A stretch of DNA of 64,000 bases from assembly GCA_030015575.1 (NCBI GenBank), contig JASDDO010000018.1:377079908-377143907 (forward strand), given 5' to 3'. Below, piece by piece: positions 22,240-34,836 of the stretch. The notes under the pieces were generated by a model. That model worked only from the letters and a program-made list of their open reading frames with translations, was not told the origin of the DNA and ran no database searches. The stretch's first letter is position 1. Each line of letters starts with the position of its first letter. The DNA is from Agapanthus africanus (lineage: Eukaryota > Streptophyta > Magnoliopsida > Asparagales > Amaryllidaceae). A program made the position numbers and the translations under genes.

Positions 22240-24932
22240 GGGACGCCCGGACGTCCAATGCAGAGTTTTCAGGTATTCTTAATTCTTATGTCTTTTGTTG
22301 CACTTGTTTGTTTAATTCGGGATCTATGCACTCTTTGTTCTACACACTTTATGCCATGGTTGGGCTGAGAGTTGTATTTGCCTGATCAACCGTTTGTTGT
22401 GTTTAATCATGTTAGTGATCCTTTGGTTGCGCAACACGTGTTTCGGTCGTGTGCCAATTGGTTAGGAGATAGAGATTTGTCCGTCGATTCGATCCTTCTA
22501 GAGATGTTGGACTTTGACATTCTCCTAGGCACAGACTGGTTAGCTACGAGCTATGCATATGTGGACTGCCATGAGAAGACCGTCAGGTTTTGTCTTCCCG
22601 GCGAGTCAGTTCTTGTTATGCAGGGGGACAGTGGTGCTTCCCCTCACAGCTTGATTTCAGCCTTTTTCGCTAGTCGGCTTTTGAGGAGAAGATGTCGAGG
22701 ATTCGTGGCTTTCATTAGTGATACCGGAGCCACAGTGGATTCGTTTAACCTTGTTCCTATCATGCGAGAGTTTTCCGACGTTGTTCCGGATGAGCCGGCG
22801 GAGCTTAGGGAGCTTAAGGATCTGCTGCAGAGTTGCTAGGTAGGGGGACTTGTATGTCCAAGTGTTTCGCTTTAGGGAGCTCCTTTTTCTATTTGTCAAA
22901 AAGAAGGACGGCAGTTGAGGTTATGCATTGATTGCTCGTCAATTGAATCGAGTTACGGTGCGGATAGGTATCCTTTACCTCGCATTGACGATTTCTTTGA
23001 TCAGCTCCAGAGTGTGAGACATTTTCTAAGTTTTTTTAGGATCGGGTCATCATTGGTTGAGGGTTCAGAGTGATGACATTCCGAAGACTGCTTCTGTGCG
23101 TGCTACGGGCTTTATGAGTTTTTGGTTGTGTCGTTGGACTCACCAATTCCCCAGCAGCATTCGAGGATGTGATGAACCAGATTTCTTCATGCCGTTCCTC
23201 GACCAGTTGATTGTTGTGTTATTGATGACATTCTGGTCTATTCTAAGAGTCGTGAGGAACATGAGTAGCACTTGAGGATTTTCCTTGCAGACGTTGAGAG
23301 AGCACTAGCTGTTTGCTAAATTCTTGAAGTGTTCCTTCAGGCTTGATAGTGTTGATTTCCTAGGTCGTGTGGTTACGGGAGACGGTATTCGTATGGACCC
23401 GAGGAAGATCGAGGCCGTACAGCTTTGGCCCAGACTTGTATCAGGGACGGAGGTCCGTAGATTTTTGGCTTAGCCGGTTTTTACCGCCGTTTCATGCAGG
23501 ATTTCTTGAGTATCGCTGCACCGTAGACCGTACTGACAAGGAAGGGGGTTCCTTTTCTTTAGACTGAGGCATGCGTGCTGAGTTTTTAGCAGTTGAAGAC
23601 TCGGTTGACGACTGCACCAGTTCTATCTTTATTTCTGGATCGGGCGACTTTGTTGTTTACTGTGATGTTTCACGAGTGGGGCTCGATTGTGTACTGATGT
23701 AGCATGATAGAGTTATCGCTTATGCTTCCCGACAATTGGAGGAAGTACGGGCAGGATTTATCCCTCTCATGATCTGGAGATGGCCGCGGTGGTCTTGCGC
23801 TGGAGATTTGGGGATACTACTTGTATGGAAAGTCGTGTCAGATTTTCACGGACCACCAGAGCTTAATGTTCATCTTCCTGCAGCGGGATCTGAAGTTGAG
23901 ACAGCGCCGTTAGATGGAGCTTGTGAAGGATTATGATTGTGAGATCCTTTATTGCCCAGGGCAAGGCGATTATGGTAGCTGATGCTTTGAGTCGTAGGCC
24001 TGGGGGTAGCTTGTTCCAGTTGTGCGCAGTTCAGAGACAGTCTTATGCAGATTTACAGTTCTTATGCGACCGTTGAGTATAGCTTAAGTTCGTCTCTACT
24101 GAGGGGACAGCTTGCTCATATCCGCGCCCGTCCACTTTTACTTAATCGTTTCATGAGGCACAGCCCGCCGATGCTCGTTGTCTGAGATTCTTGAGCATGT
24201 TCGGCTGGGTAGAGATTCAGAGTTCTTGATTTATGACCAGGGCATGCTAAGTTTAGGGATGCGTTTGTGTGTACCCGATACTGATGGGTAGAGACGCGAG
24301 GTCCTAGAGCAGGCACATCAGTCAGCTTCTGTGTTCACCCCAAGTGCCACCAAGATGTAACGTGACTTCTGAGTTAGTTACGGGTGGGAAGGGTTGAAGA
24401 GTGAAGTTTCGGATTTCGTTTTGAGGTGCTTGGCTTGTTGACGAGCTAAGGTTGAGTATTAAGACCGGATGAAGAGATACAACCTTTTTACCATTCCAGA
24501 GTGGGAATGGGAGCAGATCTCCATGAATTTCGTTGTGATGTATACCCAGGTCTAGACAGGGTATGACTCCATCCGGGTGATTGCTGCCCGGTTATGCTCA
24601 GTTTGCTCGTTATTCTTAGGTAAGTTGTGCGTTTGCACGGAGTTCCTTTATGCGTTGTATCCAATAAAGGCACCCAGGTCGCTAGCCGTCTTTGGCAGAA
24701 GCTTCAGGAAGCCTTGGGTACTGGTTGAGCTTTAGCTCCGCTTTTCCATCTGTAGGTCGATGGTCAGACAGAGCGGACTATACAGACTCTGGAGGATATG
24801 CTTTTGCGTACGTACTAATTGTTTGTTGACTGTTGGGATCGTCACTTGCCATTAATAGAGCTCTCCTACGATGATAGTTATCAGGAGACGTTTCAATTGG
24901 CAACTTTTAGGCCTTGTCTTGTAGGTTGTGTC
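22240..24932 (+). pseudogene. pol: G1 pol, first part: protease, RT, RNase H, integrase
   Basis: Frames in turn show a protease with FNSGSMHS, where the family has a D in the DSG catalytic triad, so the aspartate is lost. LGTDWLATSYAYVDC follows, then the RT entry FSDVVPDEPAEL (22372-22839). RT is in pieces, with the IDDIL active-site segment near 23224-23238 displaced by a one-base loss. A connection and RNase H region (VVYCDVSRVGLDCVLM, near 23660) comes next. Integrase has RLHGVPLCVVSNKGTQVASR and DGQTERTIQTLEDML near 24630-24800. Many stops and shifts are present. Integrase breaks at 24932 at the solo LTR and resumes at 39366. Confidence 0.85.
24928..24932. repeat. Target site duplication of solo LTR S, left copy (GTGTC)
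   Basis: GTGTC here and at 39361-39365. Joining the sides restores the conserved integrase stretch that encodes CRSPVC. Confidence 0.92.
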
Positions 24933-25779
24933 TGTCACGACCTGAAATATTAGCTCGTGACCAGCACTTGATTCACGCAACGTCCAAAGGCGTAACGGAA
25001 TCCAAGTAAGCTGAAACCCAGAAATCTAAACCTTTTTAAGAAAATAAAGGAGGTGAAGTTTTTGAAATAAAGGTATAATGAAATCAAGTGTGCTTAAATG
25101 CATAGAAAAGAAACATGAATGATGCAAATGAAATTTTCTTGTATGAAAACATGTTTCGTCTTTTAAAAATTTTGGCAGCACCTCCTTTGTATATTTTGTT
25201 CCAAAACCACAAATACATAATAATGATAAAGGCATCCCCAAGCGGGAGCTAGCTCTTCGCCAAACGGCGGATCACAACCACGCAATACAATATAAATAAG
25301 TATACGACGCCCAACGGCTAAGTTCACCACAAAGAGATAAAGAAATAAGTAAGACATAACCCCAAAAGCGAATATAACACCATCGCTCAAATCTCGCAAC
25401 CACAATCCCACTAATTCTCATTACTTATACAAATTACTAATTTTGATTGATGGAGTTTACTAGATACAAAATGAAATATAATACAAGAGTGGGTACGATA
25501 CAAGTGTCCCACCTACCAATGCAAAACACCCGAATGCAACTGTGTGCCAGCGAAGCTGCTACTGATCCAAGCGGTCGACCTGCAGGAACTGTGGCACAAC
25601 GGGGGTGAGTTGCCAACTCGTGAGTAGAAAAATATCAACAGATAGAAATTGAATAAACAACGACTCCTAGGTCAACTATAAGATAAGGGTAATGCTATGA
25701 TATCTAGGGTGACCGGGTCTGTATATGTGCTAACAAGGTAGTCAATACCTATGTGCATGCAGATAACATCCAACAGTAA

Positions 25780-25890
25780 TAATCAATGCATGTATGCATG
25801 TGGATCTCGTCCACCCATATAATCAATGTATGTATGCATGTGGATCTCGTCCACCCATATAATCAATGTCTGTATGCACGTAAATATCAT
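25780..25890. repeat. ~40-nt tandem repeat in S, three units
   Basis: AATCAATGYATGTATGCATG followed by TGGATCTCGTCCACCCATAT occurs in tandem at about 25781, 25821 and 25860. The last unit is degenerate. Confidence 0.8.
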
Positions 25891-26604
25891 AAAAGAGTGT
25901 GTATGAAAGTATGAGGATATATATCAACAGTGTCCCTCACGACACATCAAAATCATGGAACCTGAGTGCCTAGCATCGACACTCGAAAACATCATGAAAA
26001 CCGTGCCCAGCATCGGCACGTAAATCCTCATATATCGGGCTCCGTCAGTCCGGATCGGTCCACGGGCTCCGTCAGTCCGGATCGGCCCATATCATCTCTC
26101 GACTCCGGTCGGTATCCTCCGGATACCCGCCGAGCCCAAATACCATCACTGGTAAGTAGTTCTCCCCTGCCAAGCTCACCGTCTAACATATACGAGTCTT
26201 CTTGCCCTAGGGTACCTCACCGGGTCCACCATGTACCCGCAGACGGTGCCTATCGCTTCTCGAATCGGGTTTCACATGCCACTCTCAGAACCGAGAAAAC
26301 ACATGGTGGACGCACTGAAATATCATATCAAGAGAAACCGGGTTTTTAAAACAATACATACTTTCTTTTGAAATCACCACGGTTCTCAAATCCAGAAATC
26401 TTATAAAAACAGCATATCTCAATGCGTAAAATAATAGAGCATGATGTATATGACATATAAGAGATATGAGAGCATATCCGTATATCATGCAACATGGAAC
26501 AGTGATATGACATATTAAGGGAAAACCGCTCTTTTAAAATGATTCCAGTTTTAAAATATATCCTGCGGTTCCCAATCTCCCAATAAAACCAGTGATCTAT
26601 GTAG

Positions 26605-26975
26605 GCACAATATGTATATGCGCAGGTATGGATGCATCAATGTATATGTGCACCAACATGAATATACAATGTGTATGTGCGCAAATATGGATGTATCAAT
26701 GTATATGTGCACCAATATGAATATACAATGTGTATGTGTGCAAATATGGATGTATCAATGTATATGTGCATCAATATGAATATACAATGTGTATGTGCGC
26801 AAATATGGATGTATCAATGTATATGTGCACCAATATGAATATACAATGTGTTTGTGCGCAAATATGGATGTATCAATGTATATGTGCACCAATATGAATA
26901 TATAATGTGTATGTGCGCAAATATGGATGTATCAATGTATATGTGCACCAATATGAATATACAATGTGTATGTGT
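26605..26975. repeat. 59-nt tandem repeat in S, about six units
   Basis: Units begin GTATATGTGCACCAATATGA and end ATGGATGTATCAAT. Starts fall near 26642, 26701, 26760, 26819, 26878 and 26937, with a diverged partial unit before. Differences between units are single bases, so the array is recent relative to the LTR. Open frames across it are by-products. Confidence 0.85.
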
Positions 26976-27022
26976 GAGCAGGTTATGCGAAGAGTCATAT
27001 CATGATGCAGCAATCCTACTGT

Positions 27023-27027
27023 GTAGT
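27023..27027. repeat. Target site duplication of copia B, left copy (GTAGT)
   Basis: GTAGT is repeated at 36785-36789, directly after the 3' LTR. Confidence 0.92.
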
Positions 27028-28892
27028 TGTTAGTGTTTATGCCCTAGAGGCCATTACTGTATCATACTAGTTTGTATATTACTTAATGGAAGCTTGGGAT
27101 ATTCACAGTTGTATTAACAGTCTTGCTAAAAAATGGTAGTATGCTACTTGGTTTGTGTCTACTTTAATATGTGCATATGTTTCTTTTAACGTATCGCTTA
27201 TACATATTAGTAGAGCCCTTAGGATCTTTGCTTGATTACCAGCGTTGTGATGGAAGTCATACTAGTGGGGGCTGGGTAGTCTATAAGAAACATCCTATAC
27301 AGGTCCCTGGTCGTAGGATTATCAAGACAGAGCATCGATACTCCGGAGTAGACTGGTGTATACGCTTCTCATCCCAGCATAGGGAGATAGTCTGTCCCAC
27401 AGCCATCAGTACGTCGTACTGGAGATAGTATGAAGGTGCTCGTTAGGTTACGGGTACACCGGACAGGACTCGCCAGGAACTGCAGGTTGGTTTTATACCC
27501 ATCGTCAGATAGAAGTTCCCAGGTGACATGAGTACAGCTTAGTCCGTCGACTTGACACTGCTACTTCACCTCGGGTGTGTTCCCACTGTACTTAGATTAC
27601 TACCCTACCACGGCTCAAAGGAGTCGTGCAAACAGGTTGTAGTTGGGTGCAGTCCCGAAGCACTTGGAGGCAGTGGCGATTAGACAGGATTCGTCTCTCC
27701 CGATATTGGGGGTTGATATCGCGCTGTGTAGGGAGGTCCATTACGCAAAGTCCCTGGCCAGGGCAAGCGAGATTTACTGGTACGTTCCAGTAGTTTCTCA
27801 AGGTGTAATGGGCTTCACTCCGACATGACTTATACCGCTATTAGGGGTCTGACGTTTACCGCCCCCTAGGCCCAATATTCGATAGTCCTAGACGAACAGA
27901 CCGGACTGTACGGAGATTATCACATCAGGCTCAGTAGAAGTTCGGATGGGTTTCCTCATCGTCTGCCAGCGTAGTGTTGAGTCCTTAGAGTCCCACACAG
28001 AGAGTTTCCCTGCACCGGGCAAAAGGTGTAGAGGCCGTATGGTTTTACGGCAGGGCCGCGATCACTTACGTACACTAGTGCACGTATTATAATCGGGCAG
28101 ATAATACTAGCGGGCTTTGGTTTAAACCAGATTCTAGTATTATACAGATGGATTTATTCAGTCAAAGATTATCCATGTTTTTCGGAAATACGGATGGGAG
28201 GGGCAGTCTCATAATTTGTCGGGAAGCTTCTAGAAGAAGATGACTCATTTTTTTTTATTTCTTTATGGATTAAACACAAATGAGGTGGAGAGATGAGTTG
28301 TAAGTTTTCATTAAATTCTTAATGACTCATGAGGTGATTCACCCTTAGTATTAAATGAAGCTCACAAGATATTTCTAGATATTTGATCAAGAGATATTTG
28401 TATGCTTCATTATATTCTTTCATGAGTTATTATTCATAGGATTATCACAAAAGCTTTCTCTCTCCTCAAGTTTTCATCTTCTTCCTCAAACCCTAATAGC
28501 TCTCATGAGTTGAGAAACCTAGGGTTTAAGTGACTAAGTAATTCATCTAACTACTCTACACCCTCTAGGACTTCTAGATTAGCGATCTATAAGCCGCAGT
28601 TATCTCAAATTCGAGATAGAAGCTCGGACTATAGACTCTCGGGTGGATCGTCTTTGACTCGAGGAGGCCGTTGAGGTGCCCTTGTTCCATAGAGCCTACG
28701 AGGTGTGGAGGATAGAGATGAAGAACCGAAGGACAAGTAACGTGAGGTATAACTTCGAATCCGAGTAGTTAAACCTTTCGTAGTTTGCTAGTAATGGTTT
28801 AGACACGATCTGTGTACTCAAGTCCGTGTTACGAAGATTTTCATATATTCCGCCTCCCCGCAAGCTCGTGGGGTGCGTGACATGCACCTACA
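27028..28892 (+). repeat. copia B 5' LTR
   Basis: It runs from TGTTAGTGTTTATGCC to CACCTACA, 1865 bp. Against its partner it lacks about 74 bases at 27963 and about 12 near 28839. It contains the TACTCCGGAGTA palindrome (27338-27349) and a hairpin GCCGTA/TACGGC (28034-28051). A candidate splice donor, GAGGTATAAC, lies near 28742. Confidence 0.9.
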
Positions 28893-28893
28893 G

Positions 28894-28906
28894 TGGTATC
28901 AGAGCC
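28894..28906 (+). other. copia B primer binding site
   Basis: TGGTATCAGAGCC one base after the LTR end. Confidence 0.94.
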
Positions 28907-30975
28907 TACTAAACCTTTACTAGCTTGTTAGCAACTAATTAGAACTTCGATCGTTGGAAAAACACGAAAACTTAACCCCGGACCACTTAAGTTTCTGTCA
29001 ATTTTAAACGTGTCGAAAAAATTATTTGATAGGTATGAAAATTCACAGCAGGGAATTCTAAGAATACTGGTGAAATACGAGTTGCTAAATCGATTAGACT
29101 GCCGTGGAAGCGCGGCGGATTGGTGCTATCCGCCGCGGATCCGCGGCCGAGTCAACTCAGAGTTGACTCGTATTTACACAGTAACTCTTAGTTTTGGGTG
29201 TTTTGTTTTTCTGTATATTTTGTTTCTGCCCAGGTTATTTCAGTGCTGGCTTGCATTTGGGGTTGACACGGAAAAAGGTTGTCGATCGAAATTCTAAGTT
29301 ATTTGCTAATCAAGTTTTATCTGTGATGTTTAATGTGTTCGTAAACCTCCCCTAATTGCTAGTATGTCGGTTAGCAGGGGGTTGCACATTTCTGTAATGG
29401 TTTTTACTGGTTTGTGTATATGAACTTCATTGGATCATTGTGATGATTAACCGGGGTTTGAGATAAGTTTTTATATTCTTTCATTCGATGTAAATTGTAA
29501 TATGATGTAATATTCTTTTGCGGGGCACATCCGGGCTGAGGTTGTAGCCACCGTTGTGTTATTTCATGTACTATTTTATGCTCCTAGGATAGACCCAAGG
29601 TGGGGTGCACAAACTACCGGGTACTTTGAAGTGTTTAGTGGCCTACTCACGTTGTTGAGGGAGACCGCTTCACTTCGGGTACTTGGCGGGTAGTTTGCCG
29701 TACCCGTAGGGGTCTAGGGTGGGGTAATGGCTATTCATCACAACTGTGTAATCCGTCTTTCATTGCAGGCTCAAAGGAAACGTGGATTGCTTGTATATCC
29801 AATAATGTTCATCTGTGATCTGGAATGCCTATTATTGCGTCCGACGAATGTACAATATCTATATATGATATCTAGTAGGCGTTACTTATGTTTTACACCC
29901 GCGCTAGCACAGCCCCCGCTCTGTCGTTAGTTAAGTAACCTAACGGGTGAATGACGGGACCCAGTGGCGAATGCGGATGGCATAAGAGGACGTTGTATTT
30001 TCGTTGTTTTCTGCAATGATAGGTTGATTGATGGGACGCATTATTTTAATGCAAAGAAAACAAACCAAAGTTGAATCGTTGGAACAAATTTAAAAGAAAC
30101 CACTCGGTTATTTTAAAAGAGCAGATTTTTTAATTGCGGAGCTTTAACCACTCCATTTAAAAAGCTATCAGGTTCCTTCGATTATATCAAGTTCACTACA
30201 TTCACGGTTTCGCCAAAACCAGTTGTAGCCATCCGTCATTTCTTATGGATGGTCAGTAGTATTCAAGCTATGTTTGTTGGCCTTCGTCAAGGCATGGTGT
30301 TTGGTAGCTGCTGGGGTATTCATTTGTTGCATAGATAGATGAGTTGGTTTGGGACAGTCGTATTACCTTGTTGGCCTTCGTCAACGGTATGTACGGGTGG
30401 GTTCAAATTAACAAGATAATGATGGGCAGAACTTGACATGTGACTTATGATTTGTTGGCCTTCGTCAAGGTCATAAGAACATGGGGCAAAAATCCATATC
30501 GGGAGTTTCTAAATAAACTGAAACTTGCTAGTGTTGCATACCATTTGGAGTTTGATGAATGCTGGTAGGATTACTTCAGCATTATTACACGATGATATTT
30601 GGATCCCGATCCTACTATGAGTATCCGCTACTCATCAGGAGATTCGTCACTTAATGATCAATGCTATGAACCAAGTAGGTGTCTAGAACAGTATCAGCGG
30701 GGCTACGCCTCCAGAGAAAAGAGGTTATTTAATTAAGGAACTTCGCGAAAGCATCGTAAAACCTCCTTCGAAGTACCGAAACTAGCATGGCTGAACGGTT
30801 AAGAAAGTATTGTACGGTGAGATCAGTCCTGGCTAATTCTTCTTTTATGGTTTGAGGAAGGATTCGAGAAACAGTGGGAGCCATCCAGTTTAGATAAATT
30901 AAAAACCAATCTAAACTTGCAAGAGCATCATGCTAAAGTGTTCTCTCTCTCTCTCATTGCATCGACCTTGTGACC
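28907..30975 (+). other. copia B untranslated leader with ordered hairpins
   Basis: No protein is recognised over about 2 kb. In order: a GC-rich hairpin (GCCGTGGA/TCCGCGGC and CGCGGCGGAT/ATCCGCCGCG, 29101-29147); nested stems AAACTACC/GGTAGTTT (29611-29618 with 29689-29696) and GAAGTG/CACTTC (29628-29633 with 29671-29676); three loops TTGGCCTTCGTCAAGG (30277-30292), TTGGCCTTCGTCAACGG (30371-30387) and TTGGCCTTCGTCAAGG (30455-30470), the last with stem CTTATGA/TCATAAG; AGTTTC/GAAACT (30504-30525); and ATGAGTA/TACTCAT near 30616-30635. A pyrimidine tract at 30943-30958 precedes the gag ATG. Confidence 0.72.
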
Positions 30976-31700
30976 ATGACTAGGTTACATCTAGATAACA
31001 AAATGACTGAATCTGACTTTTATGATTGGCAAAGGTCTGTCCAGATGTCCATTGCCTATGACAAGCTGGACCACCCTATTACTACTCAAGCCCCACCATC
31101 CCAGGTCCAGTTTCCACAGTCACGGATATGGATATCCGTCAGACTAGGGAAAAGGACAGTGCAAAAGCTAAGTGACTCGTGTTAGCTTCAGTTGATGGTG
31201 TATACCAGAAGCATCACGAGAAGATGGACTTAGTTTCCATCTTTCTCCATAACAAAGATTTATATGGAGAGCAATCTCACATCGCAAGATATGAGACCTC
31301 GAACGAATTGCTTCAAGCGAGGTTGGCTGTCGGGTCATCTGTAGGGGACGACGTCTTTACAATGACTAGCTATATTGATAAGCTCACGGACCTGGAGACT
31401 TCGTTGGGAAACAGTTCATATGCTGACATATTTCCACAGTCCCTACCCTCCACTTACACCCTGAAAGAAACCAGGGAGACACCCGCTCTGCTTAATGGAG
31501 GACCTTCTTCTTCAGCATCCAGGGCGAAAGCAAAGGGTGAAAAGAAGAAGACCTACACAAAGCCGATATACGATGTCAGTGATGTAGAAGGAAAGGGAAG
31601 AACAAAAGTTTCAGGACTTGGTGTAGGTAAGGAAGGATATTCTTATTGTTATGGAAACGGGCATTGGCAGAAGGATTGCAGGGCTTTGGAAGCCAGTAGC
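30976..31700 (+). pseudogene. gag: copia B gag, broken
   Basis: The ATG at 30976 opens MTRLHLDNKMTESDFYDWQR, matching C's gag start. A frame change lies near 31090-31140, then a TGA at 31173-31175 replaces a cysteine codon of C. The following frame carries the UBN2/gag-type segment (MDLVSIFLHNKDLYGEQS). About 32 codons present in C (after LPSTY) are deleted in frame at about 31461. The zinc knuckle reads YCYGNGHWQKDC, so its first cysteine has become tyrosine and zinc binding is probably lost. Normal gag here is about 290 residues. Confidence 0.85.
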
Positions 31701-34700
31701 CAGGATTCGAAGCATGTTGTGGCTTCGGCCTCGAGTGTGTTTGTGATTGAGAACTGTTTGTCAATTAACTCTACTTCCTGGGTACTAGATACCGGATCAG
31801 GATCTCATATCTGTAATTTATTACATGCTTTGAGAAACCGTAGAGTTATCAGGGTAGGTGATTTGTCTCTCAGAGTTGCAAACGGAATGAGCATAGACGC
31901 TGAATCCGTGGGAGAATATCGCCTAGGTTTGACAAGTGGGCAAATATTGATTCTACGTAACTGTTTGTATGTACCTAGTTTGACTTGTAATATCATATCA
32001 GTATCCTCACTTTCTAGAGAGGGATATGACTTTACATTCGTAAGCGATGTAGTTCACATCCACCTAAATCAAGTTCTGATTGGGTCCGGTACATTAGATG
32101 ACGGTATATACGTATTAAATCAAGCTCAGGTTTTCAATGTCCAGAACACACTTAAAAGAAAGTCTCCGGAAATAAATCAGGCTTTCTTATGGCATTATAG
32201 ACTAGGTCACATCAATGAAACACGGTTGACAAAGTTACATAGAGAAGGATATTTGAATCCGTTCGAATATCAATCTTATGCTACTTGTGAATCTTGTCTC
32301 ATGGGAAAGATGACAAAGACTCCGGTTACTCGACACGAAGTAAGAGCGAGCGAGCTCTTGGGACTCGTACAAAGTGACGTGTGCGGTCCAATGTCTACAC
32401 ATGCAAGAGGTGGTTATTCCTACTTCATTACTTTTACGGATGATTTCTCTAGGTATGGACATGTCTTCTTAATGAAGCATAAATCCGAGGCCTTTGAGAA
32501 ATTCCGAGAATACAAGAATGAAGTGGAAAACCAAACAAGCAAAAGTATCAAGACACTGAGATCTGATCGAGGTGGTGAATACTTAAGTGCCGAGTTCCTG
32601 GGTTACTTAGAAGAGAATGAAATTCTCTCTCAGCTTACTCCTCCATACACACCACAACACAACGGTGTATCGGAAAGGAGGAATCGAACCCTATTGGATA
32701 TGGTTCGTTCCATGATGAGTAAGGCTGAGTTACCGCGATCTTTCTGGGGTTATGCACTAGAATCAGCTGCATATCTTTTGAACAAGGTTCCAACCAAAAC
32801 TATGCCTACCACACCATATCAGATGTGGAGTGGGAAGAAACCCTATCTTCAGTACCTGAAGACATGGGGATGTCCAGCTTTTGTGAAAAAGCAGCATGCG
32901 GACAAGCTCGAGGCACGCTCAGTACAGTGTAAGTTTATGGGATATCCAAAGAACTCCAAGGGGTATTATTTCTATTACGCAGAGGAACAAAAGGTTTTTG
33001 TTTCTCGTCATGCCCACTTCTTGGAAGCTGAATTTTTAGAAAATCAGAAGAGTGGGAGCGCAATAGAACTGGAAGAAATTCCAGAACCACAAGCTGTTAC
33101 TGAAAGTATGGTAGAACCAGAAGTTTCAGAAGAAAGGGACATACCAGTGCCTATCCGTAGAAGTAGTAGGCAGTCTCATCCGCCCGAGAGATACTACGGT
33201 TTTCTCATAGACGGGGATCGAGAAGATTGCATCATTGATAATGATGACCCTACTAGCTTCTAGCAAGCCATTCAGAGTGGCGACTCGGTAAAATGGCTGG
33301 ATGCAATGCGGACCGAAATGGAGTCCATGTACACTAACAAAGTATGGACTTTGGACATTGCTCCAGATGGGGTAAAACCCGTAGGATGCAAATGGATCTT
33401 CAGAAAGAAGATTGGTGTGGATAGACAGGTTGAAACCTATAAGGCTAGACTTGTTGCAAAGGGTTTTCGTCAAAGACCTGGTTTGGACTGTGATGAAACT
33501 TTTTCTCCAGTGGCTACGCTCAAATCCATTCGGGTCCTTCTTGCCATTGCTGCCTTCCACGATTATGAGATCTGGCAGATGGATGTAAAGACGACCTTTC
33601 TAAATGGTAATTTGGAAGAGTGCGTCTATATGGATCAGCTAGAGGGATTCATTCAGAGTGGGAGCAGCGGTAAAGTGTGCAAGTTGCTTAAGTCCATTTA
33701 TGGACTAAAGCAGGCATCGCGGAGTTGGAACATCTGTTTTGATGATACTGTCAAAGAATTCGACTTTATCAAGAATCCAGATGAACCATGCATATACAGT
33801 ATGATTGTAGGGAGAGTTGTAGTATTCCTCGTCTTCTACGTGGATGACATTCTCCTAATAGAAATGATATTCCTATCCTACAGTCGGTCAAAAGATTCTT
33901 GTCACAGAAGTTCTCCATGAAGGACCTGGGTGATGCCACCTACATTCTGGGGATCCAGATCTATCGTGATAGATCAAAGAGGATGTTGGGATTTTCACAG
34001 TCCAAGTACATAGACACCATATTGAAAAGATTCAGTATCGAAGATTCTAAGCGCGGTAACCTACCGGCTTGTCACAGAATCAACCTCTCCAAAGAGATGT
34101 CTCCCAAGACTGATTTGGAAAGGGATCGCATGTCGATTATACCCTACGCTTCTGCGGTAGGCTCTATAATGTATGTGATGTTATGTACCAGACCAGATAT
34201 AGCATATGCATTAAGCGTTGTAAGCCGGTATCAGGCAAACCCAGGGGAGAAGCACTGGATAGCAGTAAAGAACATTCTTAAGTACCTGAGGAGGACTAAG
34301 GAGATGTTTTTGGTGTATGGAGGAAAAGACCTCCAGATCGAGGCCTTTGCTGACTCCAGCTTCCAGAGTGACAAGGATGACTCCAAGTCCATGTCGGGTT
34401 ATGTCTTTACTCTCAATGGAGGGGCGGTTTGTTGGAAGAGTTCCAAGCAGGACACCGTTGCTGACTCAACGATGGAAGCGGAGTACATAGCTGCTTGCGA
34501 TGCCGCAAAAGAAGCTGTCTGGATGAAGAAGTTCCTCACAGAACTTTAGGTGGTTCCTACCAGTGTTGATCCAATTCCACTGTATTGCGACAACAACGGC
34601 GCTATGGCTTTAGCGAAGGAACCCAGGTCCCATCATAAGTCCAGACACATCTTAAGGCGGTATCGCCTGATCAGGGAGATCATAGATCGCCGGGAGATCG

Positions 34701-34822
34701 AGGTAAAGAGAGTAGATACGGAGAATAACACTGCTGATCCATTCACAAAGGCCATTCCTCAGACGCAGTTCAAAAGGCTATTCGAGATGATAGGTCTGCG
34801 ATATGCCAGTACATGGCCCTAG
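31701..34822 (+). pseudogene. pol: copia B pol: protease, integrase, RT, RNase H; four breaks
   Basis: Domains in order: protease LDTGSGSHIC (near 31785), HHCC zinc region with intact LWHYRLGH and CESCLMGKM, integrase core (QSDVCGPM, FTDDFSRYG, GVSERRNRTLLD), RT (WQMDVKTTFLNG; YVDDILLI near 33838) and RNase H (IEAFADSSFQSD, MEAEYIAACDAAKEAVW) to the stop at 34822. Breaks relative to copy C are TAG at 33261-33263, a one-base deletion near 33860 just after YVDD, and TAG at 34547-34549. These add to the gag lesions upstream. All three enzymes' catalytic motifs remain readable, so decay is moderate. Confidence 0.9.
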
Positions 34823-34836
34823 TGCAAGTAGGAGAT
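34823..34836 (+). other. copia B polypurine-type tract
   Basis: TGCAAGTAGGAGAT lies directly before the 3' LTR TG. C has TGCAAATGGGAGAT at the same place, so it probably serves as plus-strand primer site. Confidence 0.7.

Noticed and set aside
21850..22368. 172-codon open frame in G1
   Set aside because: It overlaps the gag zinc-knuckle frame and contains no known motif. It is a shadow of gag-pol.
26605..26975. Centromeric satellite
   Set aside because: About six 59-nt units confined inside one LTR are a local minisatellite, far too short an array for a centromere repeat.
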